Of a DNA stretch of 64,000 bases, positions 55,819 to 64,000 are shown in pieces (within the stretch, counting starts at the first letter, position 1; the number at the start of each line of letters is the position of its first letter). This stretch comes from Nostoc sp. NMS9 (lineage in GTDB: Bacteria; Cyanobacteriota; Cyanobacteriia; Cyanobacteriales; Nostocaceae), in assembly GCF_017114995.1 (NCBI RefSeq), contig NZ_JABXKL010000020.1:23440-87439 (forward strand), in the 5' to 3' direction. The translations under genes and the position numbers were made by a program. The notes under the pieces are model-generated. The model searched no databases. It saw only the letters and a list, made by a program, of their open reading frames with translations, and was not told the origin of the DNA.

Positions 55819-57303
55819 GTGACTCAACCTAATAACAAGACTAACCTTCAAGAGGAAAGAGATTTAGGAACTTCCATTGCTGTAGCTACTACTACAGATA
55901 AATGGCAAGTATTGTCCTACAGTGCTCCAATCCTACCTATACATGCTGCTCTATTTCGTACTAGTAAGGTATTCTTTTTCTGTGGCTCAGGTAACGATCC
56001 CACTCGGTTAAATACTCCCTATGACAGTGTGGTCTGGGATGTAAACAAGGGAACCTTTTCCCGTCAAGCGCCTCCATTGGATAGTAACAAGCAACCTATG
56101 GATCTTTTTTGCGCTGGTCACTCCTTCCGCCCTGATGGTCAGTTACTAGTTGCAGGTGGAACTTTGCGCTATGACCCATTTTATGGTTCACCCTATGCTC
56201 TGATGTTCGATCCCATTGCTGAGAAATGGGTCAAGATACTATCAATGAATAATGGTCGCTGGTATCCTACTGTGTTAACACTAGGCAGCGGTCGAGTCTT
56301 AGCAGTGTCTGGGCTGGATAAAGATGGCAAGCTTAATATACAACCAGAAATTTATTCTGCTTTCTTTGCAAATGGTTGGAACGCTTTTCCAACAACGAGT
56401 GCTTTACCGGCATACGCGCATCTGTTTCTACTAAGTAGTGGAAAAGTTTTTTATTCAGGTGCTCAGATGGGTGGCACTGGAGTTACACCAAGGATATTAA
56501 CCCTGCCAGAGACATTTACACAATCCATTACAGAAAAAGTGGTGACAGGGCTGCAAGACATAGCTTTTGGCGATCAAGCTGCCAGTGTGCTTTTACCACC
56601 TGCACAAGATCAGAAGGTGATGATTCTCGGTGGGGGTAGTGGTAAGACAGCAACAAAGAGGGTAAATATTGTCGATTTAAAAGCTACTAATCCAACTTAC
56701 GTAGCAGCAAAGCCTTTAAACTATGCCCGGATGCATCACAGCGCAGTTTTGTTGCCCGATCGCACAGTATTTGTTTGCAATGGTAGCAAAATGAATGAGG
56801 ATACAACACAATCAATGCTGCCAGCAGAAATTTACAATCCAGCTACAAATACTTGGACAGTAGTAGCTAAACAAAATGTCCCTCGCGTATATCACTCGGT
56901 GGCCTTGCTGCTACCAGATGGTAGGGTCGTCACAGCTGGGGGGAACCCTCAACGGAGGGTCAATGAACTGCGATTAGAAATCTACAGTCCTGCGTATATG
57001 TCACGATCACGACCAGTTATTCAGAGCGCTCCTCAAACAGTGACCTACGGGCAGCAATTTACAATTCAGACACCCCAGGCTGCGAATATTAAATGGGTTA
57101 GTTTTATTAGACCAATGGCAACCACCCATTCTTGCGATACAGAACAAAGGTTAGTGGATGCACCCATTACTTCTAGAAACGCTACTTCTCTTAAGGTCAC
57201 GGTAATAAACAATCGAAACATCGCACCCCCAGGCTGGTACATGCTTTTTATTAGTGACAACAATGGAACACCCTCAGTAGCAACCTGGACGCAAATATAT
57301 TAG
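55819..57303 (+). CDS. copper radical oxidase-like protein (galactose/glyoxal oxidase fold)
   Basis: A 494-residue kelch-type beta-propeller with a C-terminal DUF1929 domain. The galactose oxidase active site appears complete: Cys98 in LFCAGHSFRPDGQLLVAGG (the Cys of the Tyr-Cys cofactor), Tyr149 in NGRWYPTV, Tyr358-His359 in RVYHSVALLLPDGRV and His437 in TTHSCDTEQR. Such enzymes oxidise primary alcohols or aldehydes and produce hydrogen peroxide. It starts with GTG at 55819 and has no signal peptide, unusual for an enzyme class that normally acts outside the cell. A Tat-signal protein gene follows after 61 bases, probably in the same operon. Confidence 0.85.
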   Translation: MTQPNNKTNLQEERDLGTSIAVATTTDKWQVLSYSAPILPIHAALFRTSKVFFFCGSGNDPTRLNTPYDSVVWDVNKGTFSRQAPPLDSNKQPMDLFCAGHSFRPDGQLLVAGGTLRYDPFYGSPYALMFDPIAEKWVKILSMNNGRWYPTVLTLGSGRVLAVSGLDKDGKLNIQPEIYSAFFANGWNAFPTTSALPAYAHLFLLSSGKVFYSGAQMGGTGVTPRILTLPETFTQSITEKVVTGLQDIAFGDQAASVLLPPAQDQKVMILGGGSGKTATKRVNIVDLKATNPTYVAAKPLNYARMHHSAVLLPDRTVFVCNGSKMNEDTTQSMLPAEIYNPATNTWTVVAKQNVPRVYHSVALLLPDGRVVTAGGNPQRRVNELRLEIYSPAYMSRSRPVIQSAPQTVTYGQQFTIQTPQAANIKWVSFIRPMATTHSCDTEQRLVDAPITSRNATSLKVTVINNRNIAPPGWYMLFISDNNGTPSVATWTQIY

Positions 57304-57364
57304 CCTTATCTGTTTATGTTCGCACTGCTACCTAATAAAAGTCATTAATTCTAGGAAGGAAAAT

Positions 57365-58312
57365 ATGAATTACAAGCTATCACGTCGACAGTTTGGACAG
57401 TTGGCACTTGCTGGAACTGTGGTATCTGGACTTGGTTATCTCACCAAGAAAGCCTTGGCAGAAACACCAAGTTTAAATATTGTAGGTATAGGTTCCAGCC
57501 CGATGGTTATTACTGACCAAACGGCTATTACAGAGGTAAACACCACTGAATTAGTAGAGAACACTGCCCTAAACAGTGTAAGCACAGATATTCGCACAGA
57601 TATTAAGCCTGTAGGACTAGTTTTGCAATCCTTAGTTACAGGAAAGGCTCAAGTACTTACGGATAAAAGTACACCTCTATTAGAGCCTAATGAGATATTG
57701 AGTGGTTTTACCTCTTTAAGCGATGGCACACTTGTTGTAGCCATTACTCCTGTTGCGATTAGTCGGAGAGAGGCGACACCTACTCGCATTACATTTTTGG
57801 GTACGCCTGTAAAAACTTTGATAGTCTCAGGACTTAAACAAAATCAACAGCTTGGAAGCTTGCTAGGTACTAATGATGGGCGACTCATTGGTTTAGTAGG
57901 TAAGAAAAACGGTACACCACCGATCAGATTGGTAGATATTAACCTTCAAACAGGAGAAATAAGTTCTATTAGTAAGGTTAAATTCCTGGACGATGAGCGG
58001 GTCAGCAATCTAGCTGAGTGCCCAGATGGAATACTTTATACCTCTATAGTTGGTGCGTATGGTGATACAACTCTGGTGCAGCTAGATTCAAATCAAAAAA
58101 AGCCCATCAGACTAGGACAATTGAAAGTTAATGGTCAAGCATGGAATAATGGCTTACAAGGCTTGGTTTGCTCTGCAACAGGTCAACTCCTCGCTTTTGG
58201 AGCTATGAGATATGAGACACCTAATGCTGTGTATATTGTTGATAAGAACAGTGGAAATATGACTCGGCTACAAGACTTTGATACCACTCAGATTACGCGT
58301 GCTCGTGCTTAG
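57365..58312 (+). CDS. Tat-exported protein of unknown function, partner of the oxidase
   Basis: A 315-residue protein with a twin-arginine signal: SRRQFGQLALAG, then a hydrophobic stretch and cleavage near KALAETPS (about residue 33). The mature part repeats beta-strand pairs such as LSDGTLVVAITPVAIS, GSLLGTNDGRLIGLVG and LAECPDGILYTSIVGAYGDT, suggesting a beta-propeller, but I recognise no named family. AGGAAGGAAAAT before the ATG is a strong SD. It follows the copper radical oxidase gene by 61 bases and a strong terminator ends the pair. It may carry or activate the oxidase outside the membrane; this is inference. Confidence 0.7.
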   Translation: MNYKLSRRQFGQLALAGTVVSGLGYLTKKALAETPSLNIVGIGSSPMVITDQTAITEVNTTELVENTALNSVSTDIRTDIKPVGLVLQSLVTGKAQVLTDKSTPLLEPNEILSGFTSLSDGTLVVAITPVAISRREATPTRITFLGTPVKTLIVSGLKQNQQLGSLLGTNDGRLIGLVGKKNGTPPIRLVDINLQTGEISSISKVKFLDDERVSNLAECPDGILYTSIVGAYGDTTLVQLDSNQKKPIRLGQLKVNGQAWNNGLQGLVCSATGQLLAFGAMRYETPNAVYIVDKNSGNMTRLQDFDTTQITRARA

Positions 58313-58451
58313 AAGGAATTGAGCTGATATCTCTAGCAAAAAAACTGCCTAGTACAGCATGGCGTAAATGAACATACCATTTCAAATGGCGCAAGAGCTT
58401 GAAATACAATTATGCGTGACTTTTGACTTTTGACTTCCGCCTTGCGGTACT

Positions 58452-58479
58452 AGCCCTCATCTTTGCTTGAGGGCTTTTT
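58452..58479 (+). terminator. intrinsic terminator of the oxidase operon
   Basis: AGCCCTCA and TGAGGGCT form an 8-bp perfect stem with an 8-base loop, followed by a run of T residues. It lies about 140 bases after the Tat-protein stop codon. Confidence 0.85.
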
Positions 58480-58604
58480 ATTGGCATTGATTGGTACAGC
58501 TTATGATTAAGAATATTTTTGACTTATTTTCTGATTAGTTACCCCTGGAAATTCTGAGTAACTCAAACAAATTTATAATAATTTTGATTTCTGCAAGCCG
58601 CACA

Positions 58605-59384
58605 CTCGTGACTAGAAGTCATGAGTAAAGTTACGCTCATTGCTAACCACAACCAAAAAGCCTTAATTAACAAGAGTATTGGTTGTGCAAGGTTTGTGTA
58701 TAACCACTTTCTAGCATTAAAACAAGATGGGAATTAAATCTTATCTTGTTGCCAGTAACGGTGAAGTTGTAGACAATCCGAAGTATTATAGAACTCAAAA
58801 AAGGAAGTTACGCTCATACCATAAAAAACTATCCCGCAGTGTAAAAAGTAGTAGTAATCGAGTCAAAGCGAAAATCAAGCTGGCTCGTACATACTCACCG
58901 ATTACGAATTTGAGAGATGACTTTTTGAACAAGCTATCAACCCGCTTAATCAAAGAAAACAGCATTATCTGTATTGAAGATTTGCGTGTTACGAATATGG
59001 TAAAAAACCATAAACTAGCCTTAAGTATCTCAGATGCTAGTTGGTAAAAATTTGTTACCATGCTTGAGTATAAAGCTTTGTGGCACGATAGACTTGTACA
59101 GAAAGTTGGCACGTTTTATCCCTCATCTCAGACTTGCAACTATTGTGGTTCTATCAACCCACTAGTCAAGAATTTAAACTTGCGCGAATGGTGCAAGTCC
59201 CAAGTTGTGGTAATCACAACTTGAGAGATGTAAATGCAAGTTTAAATATTCTGAGTGAGGGGTTAAGATTAATAGCCGCCGTGGGTATCCCGGAGGCGTT
59301 AAACGCCTGTGGAGAAATTGTAAGTCCTGGAGTCATCCAGGCGGAGATCGTTGAAGCAGGAATCGCGTGACTTTTAGTCATGCG
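58605..59384 (+). mobile_element. tnpB: decayed IS200/IS605-type element with a TnpB (OrfB) pseudogene
   Basis: Coding pieces in order are: ATG at 58621 (IANHNQKALINKSIGCARFV, stop after LKQDGN), then from 58727 GIKSYLVASNGEVVDNPKYY and IICIEDLRVTNMVKNHKLAL to a stop at 59045, then in the same frame FVTMLEYKALWHDR with a Zn-ribbon start CNYCG, and last, in another frame, PSCGNHNLRDVNASLNILSE. It has lost an internal stretch of about 150 residues and carries a nonsense codon and a frameshift. Hairpins CTCGTGACT/AGTCATGAG at 58605-58625 and CGCGTGACT/AGTCATGCG at 59364-59384 mark both ends, as in IS605-group elements. No TnpA gene is present. Confidence 0.85.
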
Positions 59385-59433
59385 AGGTTCAAAGATAGCT
59401 TATATCAGAAAAGGTTTTGAAGTTCAAAACTTA

Positions 59434-59494
59434 CTCATTAGATTCTCCTTTGGAGTACAGCGATCGCCTTTTCGATAGCTAAGAATCTAATGAG
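59434..59494 (-). terminator. inverted repeat after rpsU, probable terminator
   Basis: CTCATTAGATTCT and its exact complement AGAATCTAATGAG, 13 bp, separated by 35 bases that include a HIP1-like site. It lies 38 bases beyond the minus-strand rpsU stop codon. Confidence 0.6.
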
Positions 59495-59532
59495 AGTGTG
59501 TTAGCATAACTAACCGGAGGTATCGCTAATAG

Positions 59533-59724
59533 TTAATTACGACGGAAATTTCTCTTGCGTTGTTTGTGTCTAGCGACTTCTTTGCGCTTGTGTTTTTCCA
59601 AAGGCGTTTCAAAGTGACGATTCTTTCTCATGTCTGGAAAAATACCTGCTTTGGAAACTTCCCTCTTAAATCGACGTAAGGCTGACTCAATTCCTTCATT
59701 TTCGCCCACAAATACTTGGGTCAT
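59533..59724 (-). CDS. rpsU: 30S ribosomal protein S21
   Basis: A 63-residue basic protein matching bS21: [20 protein letters not shown], then [20 protein letters not shown] and a C-terminal run of Arg/Lys. It binds the 30S subunit near the anti-Shine-Dalgarno region and helps translation initiation. Start at the ATG at 59724. It lies downstream of the RNA-binding-protein gene on the same strand with a 121-base gap that contains a terminator-like hairpin, a linkage that is conserved in cyanobacteria. Confidence 0.95.
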   Translation of the reverse strand: MTQVFVGENEGIESALRRFKREVSKAGIFPDMRKNRHFETPLEKHKRKEVARHKQRKRNFRRN

Positions 59725-59786
59725 TTATCATCTCCTACTTAATTGGTACTGGGCAATTTAAGCCATCCAGTAAGACCGGAGCGCAA

Positions 59787-59813
59787 AAAGGGCAGATAAT
59801 GATTCTGCCCTTT
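59787..59813 (-). terminator. intrinsic terminator or attenuator between rbp and rpsU
   Basis: On the minus strand AAAGGGCAGA and TCTGCCCTTT form a 10-bp perfect stem with a 7-base loop, followed by TTG. It lies 33 bases beyond the rbp stop codon and 63 bases before the rpsU start, so it can limit read-through into rpsU. Confidence 0.8.
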
Positions 59814-59845
59814 AGACGTTAAAACTTAATTTTTGATCTTAAAGC

Positions 59846-60166
59846 TTAGTAGCGCGATCTATTGTATCCACCGCCACCACCACTGCCGCGGCGCTCGCCA
59901 CCACCAAAAGAACCACCTCTATCTTCCTTTGGTTTAGCCTTATTGACTTTCAGGTCGCGTCCCATCCACTCAGCTCCATCAAGAGCATCAATGGCAGCTG
60001 TTTCTTCAGCTTCTGTGCCCATCTCTACAAAGGCAAAGCCGCGTGGCCGTCCTGTTTCACGGTCAGTAGGTAACTGAACCCGCTTTACAGTACCGTGTTC
60101 GGCAAACACAGAATTGAGGTCATCTTGTGTGACCTCGTAGGATAGATTACCTACATAAATTGACAT
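59846..60166 (-). CDS. RRM-type RNA-binding protein (Rbp)
   Basis: A 106-residue protein. One RRM domain (residues 1-80) with RNP2 IYVGNL at 3-8 and RNP1 RGFAFVEM near 42-49, followed by a Gly-rich tail (GGSFGGGERRGSGGGGGYN). This is the cyanobacterial Rbp family, glycine-rich type, often cold-induced and involved in mRNA handling or localisation. The ATG is preceded by a long leader region (60167-60300), typical of cold-regulated members. It precedes rpsU with an intervening terminator. Cytosolic. Confidence 0.95.
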   Translation of the reverse strand: MSIYVGNLSYEVTQDDLNSVFAEHGTVKRVQLPTDRETGRPRGFAFVEMGTEAEETAAIDALDGAEWMGRDLKVNKAKPKEDRGGSFGGGERRGSGGGGGYNRSRY

Positions 60167-60636
60167 GCATTATCTCCAAAATCATAGGTGTGTAGAGATT
60201 TAGATTTCGGAGGCAAGCTTGTTAAGACCAAAAGGGAAAAGCCTGTCAATACTAAAAACAAAGAATGTAACCGAATTTTATTCTCACTTGATTATCTTAG
60301 CACATCATTGAGTTCTTACCCACCGTAACTCAAGATTGGGGGTTGGAGATTGGGTACAAGAGGCAGAATTGCAAAGGGGCACAGAGGAAAAACTTACTGC
60401 AACTTCTCCTCTGTTTTTTCACTCACTCATACCAATTTGAAAAATGATTGCGACAGATGGATTCACACCAAGCCAGACGCACCAAGGCAATTCCCAATCC
60501 AAAATCTAAAATCCGAAATCTAAAATCTAAAATGGTATCATCTCCCCCAGTACCTAATCTCCTCATAATATTGATTAGCAGAAATTCCCCAAATAATTGC
60601 AAAATAAATGCAGTTCGTCATTGTTACTAATTGGAA
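60167..60636. other. intergenic region with a heptamer array
   Basis: No gene is seen. It holds five 7-base units of the AAAATCT/AAAATCC type at 60501-60535 and probably the promoters of the divergent rbp and tldD genes. The rbp-proximal part is the likely long 5' leader. Confidence 0.6.
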
Positions 60637-62031
60637 ATGCCGACTACACTTGCTGACGCACAAAATTTACTTTCTGACCTGATCGCTCGCTACTGTGGGC
60701 GTGTAGATTATCTGATGATTCGCCTTGAAGAAGCAGAAGGGACTGATATCTTGTTGCGTGGCGACAAGGTAGAAACCCTCAGTGAAGGCATCTCCATTGG
60801 TGGACATATTCGCGCTTGTTATAAAGGCGGATGGGGGTTGAGCTGCTTTAACCAGCTGGCAACAATTAAGGATCGCATAGAAGAAGCGATCGCAGCTGCA
60901 CGGATGGTTGGTGATGAAGAAACTTTACTTGCACCCATTGACCCGGTGCAAGCAGTATGCATTCTACCCCTAAAAGGTACTGACCCCCGAAATGTCTCAC
61001 TCTCGCAGAAAAAACAATTGTGCGATCGCTATGCCCAATTGCTTAAAAGCCTCGATCCCCGAATTACCACTACCTCGGTGCGTTACGGTGACAGCGCCCA
61101 AAAAGTAATCATTGCTACTTCAGAAGGTACTTTAATCGAGCAATCTTGGGTAGATATGGAAATGCGCTTTGCCGCCACCGCCAGAAATGGCGAAACCGTA
61201 CAAACTGGACGGGAAACTACTGGCTCTCGCAAAGCTTACGAAGATTTAACTGGTTTGGATGAACAGGTAAAAGGTGCTGCTCAAAGAGCGATCGCCGCTT
61301 TATCTCTACCACCGGTCAAAGGCAATACTTACACTGTAGTCATTGATCCAATTCTCACGGGTTTATTCGTCCACGAAGCCTTCGGGCATCTTTCTGAGGC
61401 TGATATGGCTTACGAAAACCCCGATCTGCTGGAAGTTATGACCATCGGACGGCGGTTTGGCCCAGAAGAACTGCAAATTTTTGATGGTGCGGCTCCAGAG
61501 GGACATCGCGGTAGCTATTTTTACGACGATGAAGGCACGCCTGCTACTACTACTCAACTAATTAAAGATGGAGTTTTAGTGGGACGTTTACATTCTCGTG
61601 AAACTGCTGGCAAATTGGAGGAAGCGCCTACGGGTAACGCCCGCTGTCTTAACTATCACTTTACACCCATTGTGCGGATGACAAATACCTGGATTGAACG
61701 GGGTAAAACACCAGTTGCAGACTTATTCACCGATATCAAAGAAGGAGTTTATGCCCGTAATTGGTTGGGTGGGATGACGAATGGGGAAATGTTCACCTTT
61801 AGTGCTGGGGAAGCGTGGATGATTAGGAACGGCAAAATTGCTGAACCTGTCCGCGATGTGACGCTTTCGGGAAATGTATTCCAAACTTTAGAGGATATTG
61901 AGGCACTTGGTGATGATTTTTATTGGGATGAATCTGGCGGTTGTGGTAAGGGAGGGCAAAATGGCTTGTCAGTGGGTTGTGGTGGTCCTAGCCTCCGAAT
62001 TCGAGATGTAGTGGTTGGTGGGGAAACATGA
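60637..62031 (+). CDS. tldD: TldD family metallopeptidase
   Basis: About 464 residues of the TldD/PmbA (U62) family. The zinc motif HEAFGHLSEAD of the HExxxH type lies at about residues 246-251. Other family segments are GISIGGHIRACYKGGWGLSC, GTPATTTQLIKDGVLVGRLH, RMTNTWIERG and the C-terminal GGCGKGGQNGLSVGCGGPSL. TldD pairs with PmbA/TldE to process peptides such as microcin B17 and CcdA in E. coli; the partner is not in the window. I start it at the ATG at 60637; a TTG at 60631 would add two residues. Cytosolic. Confidence 0.93.
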   Translation: MPTTLADAQNLLSDLIARYCGRVDYLMIRLEEAEGTDILLRGDKVETLSEGISIGGHIRACYKGGWGLSCFNQLATIKDRIEEAIAAARMVGDEETLLAPIDPVQAVCILPLKGTDPRNVSLSQKKQLCDRYAQLLKSLDPRITTTSVRYGDSAQKVIIATSEGTLIEQSWVDMEMRFAATARNGETVQTGRETTGSRKAYEDLTGLDEQVKGAAQRAIAALSLPPVKGNTYTVVIDPILTGLFVHEAFGHLSEADMAYENPDLLEVMTIGRRFGPEELQIFDGAAPEGHRGSYFYDDEGTPATTTQLIKDGVLVGRLHSRETAGKLEEAPTGNARCLNYHFTPIVRMTNTWIERGKTPVADLFTDIKEGVYARNWLGGMTNGEMFTFSAGEAWMIRNGKIAEPVRDVTLSGNVFQTLEDIEALGDDFYWDESGGCGKGGQNGLSVGCGGPSLRIRDVVVGGET

Positions 62032-62123
62032 ACTATCCGCTGCGATACCGAAAATACTAGGTATCGCAGTGGATTTACGGTTGAGCAATGACTAATGACT
62101 TCAAATAATTAATTGGTCTTTAA

Positions 62124-62143
62124 AGACGCAATTTATTGCGTCT
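62124..62143. repeat. dispersed hairpin repeat, AGACGC family
   Basis: AGACGCAA TTTA TTGCGTCT, an 8-bp perfect stem with the same loop as the copy at 25739-25758 and the same following sequence (ctacat, then aggatttt). Confidence 0.75.
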
Positions 62144-62732
62144 CTACATCAGGATTTTGTTGCTAATTCTGAACTGTATTGCTAAATAATCTTGTAACAA
62201 CATCGAGAAACGAAAAATACTCCAGTTATCTTCAGTTGTAAGAATTGTAGTCTGCAAAAGAATACCAATTGGTTTTGCCATAACCTCTGCTAGACGAACA
62301 CACAATTGAGTATAGCGATCGCTTTGCACTAATGCTTAAATTTTTAAGGGGAGCAACATCCCTCCCAAGTATGAAATTAATTCACAACTCTAGGTAGTAG
62401 CGCCAGTAATTAAGAATAGCTAATCTGGATAAAGGTAATTCAATATCTAATCCTCCGTGGCGCGTACTGAAGATTTACTGTCTGGATAGTCCAATATTAT
62501 TTGTAATTGATAATGACGCTTGCGAACTGGCTACTGCTGCGCTAGCGTAATTCTTAATAAAGACTATTTCAGACTCTTATTTAGACCCAAACTGAAACAA
62601 AGCCATGTATAAACAAAGTAAAATTACACTCAAAAATTACGAATTACGTTAGCGTAGCGGGGCGTTCGCGATAGCGTCTCGTAGAGAAGCCCATTACGAA
62701 TTAGTTAAACGTTCCTTAGCACAGCGACAGAT
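62144..62732. other. intergenic region upstream of the pentapeptide gene
   Basis: No confident gene. A 61-codon frame on the minus strand (62144-62329, with LAEVMAKPIGILLQTTILTT) may be debris. A dispersed Nostoc repeat with gcgtagcggggcgttcgc and gtctcgtagagaagccc lies at about 62648-62694. Confidence 0.45.
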
Positions 62733-63263
62733 ATGAAAGCAGATCAACTCCTGAAAAACTATGCCGCAGGTGTCAGAGACTTTACTGGTGTCAACTTGAG
62801 CGAGGCCAACTTAAGAGAAGCCGATCTCAGTGGCGTAATTTTAGACCGAGCAATTTTAGATGGAGCTAATCTGAGTCACGCTAATTTAACCCATGCCAGT
62901 TTGATTGAAGCAGACTTAAATGGAGCAGATTTGAGCAATGCGGATCTCAGTAGTAGTAACTTAAGCGGAGCAATTTTGGATGGAGCAATTTTGGATGGAG
63001 CAGATTTGGATGGAGCTAATTTGAGTCACGCTGATTTGACGGTTGCTAAACTGATTGAAACTAAATTGAGTGAGGCAGATTTGCAGGAAGCAAGCTTGAT
63101 AGCGGCGAATTTAGATGGAGCCGATTTAAGTGGTGCAGATTTAACTGTAGCCGACTTATCCCAGGCAAATCTCACTCAAGCAGATTTGAGCCAGACAAAT
63201 TTGAGCGGAGCAAATTTGGATGGAGCCAATATAGAAGGAACTATTCTGGATGAGAATGTTTAA
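62733..63263 (+). CDS. pentapeptide-repeat protein
   Basis: A 176-residue protein almost wholly of A(D/N)LxX pentapeptides, for example GVNLSEANLREADLSGVILD and GADLSGADLTVADLSQANLT, about 28 tandem units. It should fold as a right-handed quadrilateral beta-helix. There is no signal peptide, so it is cytosolic or follows a thylakoid route unknown here. Identical short runs (such as the repeated ILDGA) show recent internal duplication. The function is not deducible; such proteins are numerous in Nostoc. Confidence 0.93.
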   Translation: MKADQLLKNYAAGVRDFTGVNLSEANLREADLSGVILDRAILDGANLSHANLTHASLIEADLNGADLSNADLSSSNLSGAILDGAILDGADLDGANLSHADLTVAKLIETKLSEADLQEASLIAANLDGADLSGADLTVADLSQANLTQADLSQTNLSGANLDGANIEGTILDENV

Positions 63264-63422
63264 TCTCGTTTCTATACAGAGTATGGGTTCTAAATTGCTG
63301 ACTCAATATATTAACCCAAACAGTGCCTCGGAACACCGAGATCAAAACTCGAAACTTTAGCTTCATACAGCAGATTGCAACTTCTCTACGAGAGGCTACG
63401 CCAAGGTGAGGTACAGATAATT

Positions 63423-63450
63423 GTAGGGGCACAACATGTTGTGCCCCTAC
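63423..63450. repeat. perfect 28-bp palindrome
   Basis: GTAGGGGCACAACA followed by its exact reverse complement with no spacer. This is a known type of dispersed cyanobacterial repeat. Confidence 0.85.
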
Positions 63451-63642
63451 CCGTGTACTTCATTTACCTGAAATACGCTGTATTATGTTTGTTTAATTAC
63501 TTAATTAAACTCGCAGAACCCCACACGCCAGATGCTCGACTTGGGGAGACACCAAGGGCGATGGGATCTCCCCTTCTGCCAAAGCTACCGTGTATACACA
63601 AGTCTGAAATAGCTGAGAAATCACGGTTTTACCCCACCCTAA

Positions 63643-63665
63643 CCCTCCCCTTGTCAAGGGGAGGG
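63643..63665. terminator. GC-rich hairpin
   Basis: CCCTCCCCTTG and CAAGGGGAGGG form an 11-bp stem with a single-base loop. No gene is directly upstream, so it is more likely a dispersed repeat than a terminator. Confidence 0.45.
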
Positions 63666-63908
63666 AACTAGATTCCTGTTTCCCCCCAATAAACGGGGGG
63701 ATTAAGGGGGGTAATTCGACTTCTGTATACACCCTAGTTCTCCTAAAGGGAGAGGCTAGCGCCTTTCCTTCCCTACGGGACGCTCCGCGAACGGAACGCT
63801 ACGCGAACGCGGAGCGTCTCGTAGAGAAGGGAGAATACTGCACTGGCTCCTCTTAATCTCCTTCCCACAGGCGCTACACTTTACACACAAGTCTTTTGGA
63901 GTTGCAAT

Positions 63909-64000
63909 GGCTTTGTTTTGACTAACAATGCGATTGTTTCGGCTGACAATGCGATTGTTTCGGCTGACAATGCGATTGTTTCGACTAACAATGCGATTGT
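63909..64000. repeat. 21-bp tandem repeat continuing past the window edge
   Basis: A degenerate unit (63909-63929), then three units of the form gcgattgtttcggctgacaat at 63930-63992 (the last with act-aac changes), then a partial unit. One frame reads MRLFRLT repeats and another NAIVSAD repeats; both are open within the window. Confidence 0.85.

Larger units (their letters stand above)
63264..64000. other. right-edge region with dense repeats and no gene
   Basis: No gene is called. It contains several palindromic or hairpin repeats (at 63423-63450, 63643-63665 and 63771-63830, the last with ctccgcgaac...gttcgcg-type arms) and ends in a 21-bp tandem array that runs off the window. Confidence 0.6.

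Noticed and set aside
60448..60630. 60-codon frame upstream of tldD
   Set aside because: It is mostly the translation of the AAAATCT heptamer array.
62144..62329. 61-codon minus-strand frame (LAEVMAKPIGILL region)
   Set aside because: It ends inside sequence next to a dispersed hairpin repeat, has no clear start signal and no recognised family; kept only as possible debris.

Overview
The window comes from a filamentous cyanobacterium, most likely of the Nostoc group. The evidence is the many gcgatcgc (HIP1) palindromes, 7-base short tandem repeats between and inside genes, PEP-CTERM secreted proteins, a DUF1818 protein, an RNA-binding protein next to rpsU, a cyanobacterial ADP-glucose pyrophosphorylase, and a large caspase-STAND-WD40 protein. 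It is a mixed chromosomal region of housekeeping genes, surface proteins, decayed genes and small repeats. There is no prophage, rRNA operon or CRISPR array. The only RNA gene seen is a tRNA-Pro.

Layout. 0-9 kb: a small membrane protein, a Uma2 nuclease coupled to a stand-alone CbiG C-terminal domain, argS, a PEP-CTERM protein, a TPR protein, a decayed DUF711 gene, a 2OG-Fe dioxygenase and sfsA. 9-20 kb: a fasciclin protein, an orphan modA, a tandem pair of DUF642-like secreted proteins (one without its PEP-CTERM anchor), an unrecognised two-gene membrane cassette, a large haemagglutinin-type secreted protein, a small double-glycine-leader-like peptide and wreckage of a ferric-siderophore ABC transporter. 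20-31 kb: a VWA protein, a hydrolase, an alpha-amylase, a CRP-type sensor kinase, an intact FecCD permease, minisatellites and an Hsp70-like protein. 31-39 kb: a second Uma2, two L,D-transpeptidases, a KDPG aldolase, a RibD-C reductase, a HIT protein, tRNA-Pro, rpoZ, a second fasciclin protein and a GH13 glucosidase.

40-47.5 kb is the most distinctive block. It holds a subtilisin, a small protein resembling that subtilisin's own propeptide, a Trypco1/Pepco-like protein, a caspase-nSTAND1-TM-WD40 protein of 1191 residues and a papain-like protease. Three protease classes beside a STAND ATPase resemble the modular conflict (immunity or cell-death) systems of multicellular bacteria. That this block is one functional system is an inference from proximity.

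48-64 kb: glgC, a small P-loop kinase, a DnaJ-like chaperone, two peroxiredoxin-fold proteins, a glycogen-debranching enzyme with in-frame low-complexity insertions, a copper-radical-oxidase-like protein with a Tat-signal partner, a decayed TnpB element, rpsU and rbp, tldD and a pentapeptide-repeat protein. glgC, the debranching enzyme and two GH13 enzymes give the window a glycogen/alpha-glucan theme, although they are not one operon. All functional calls are from reading motifs by eye; no database search was possible.
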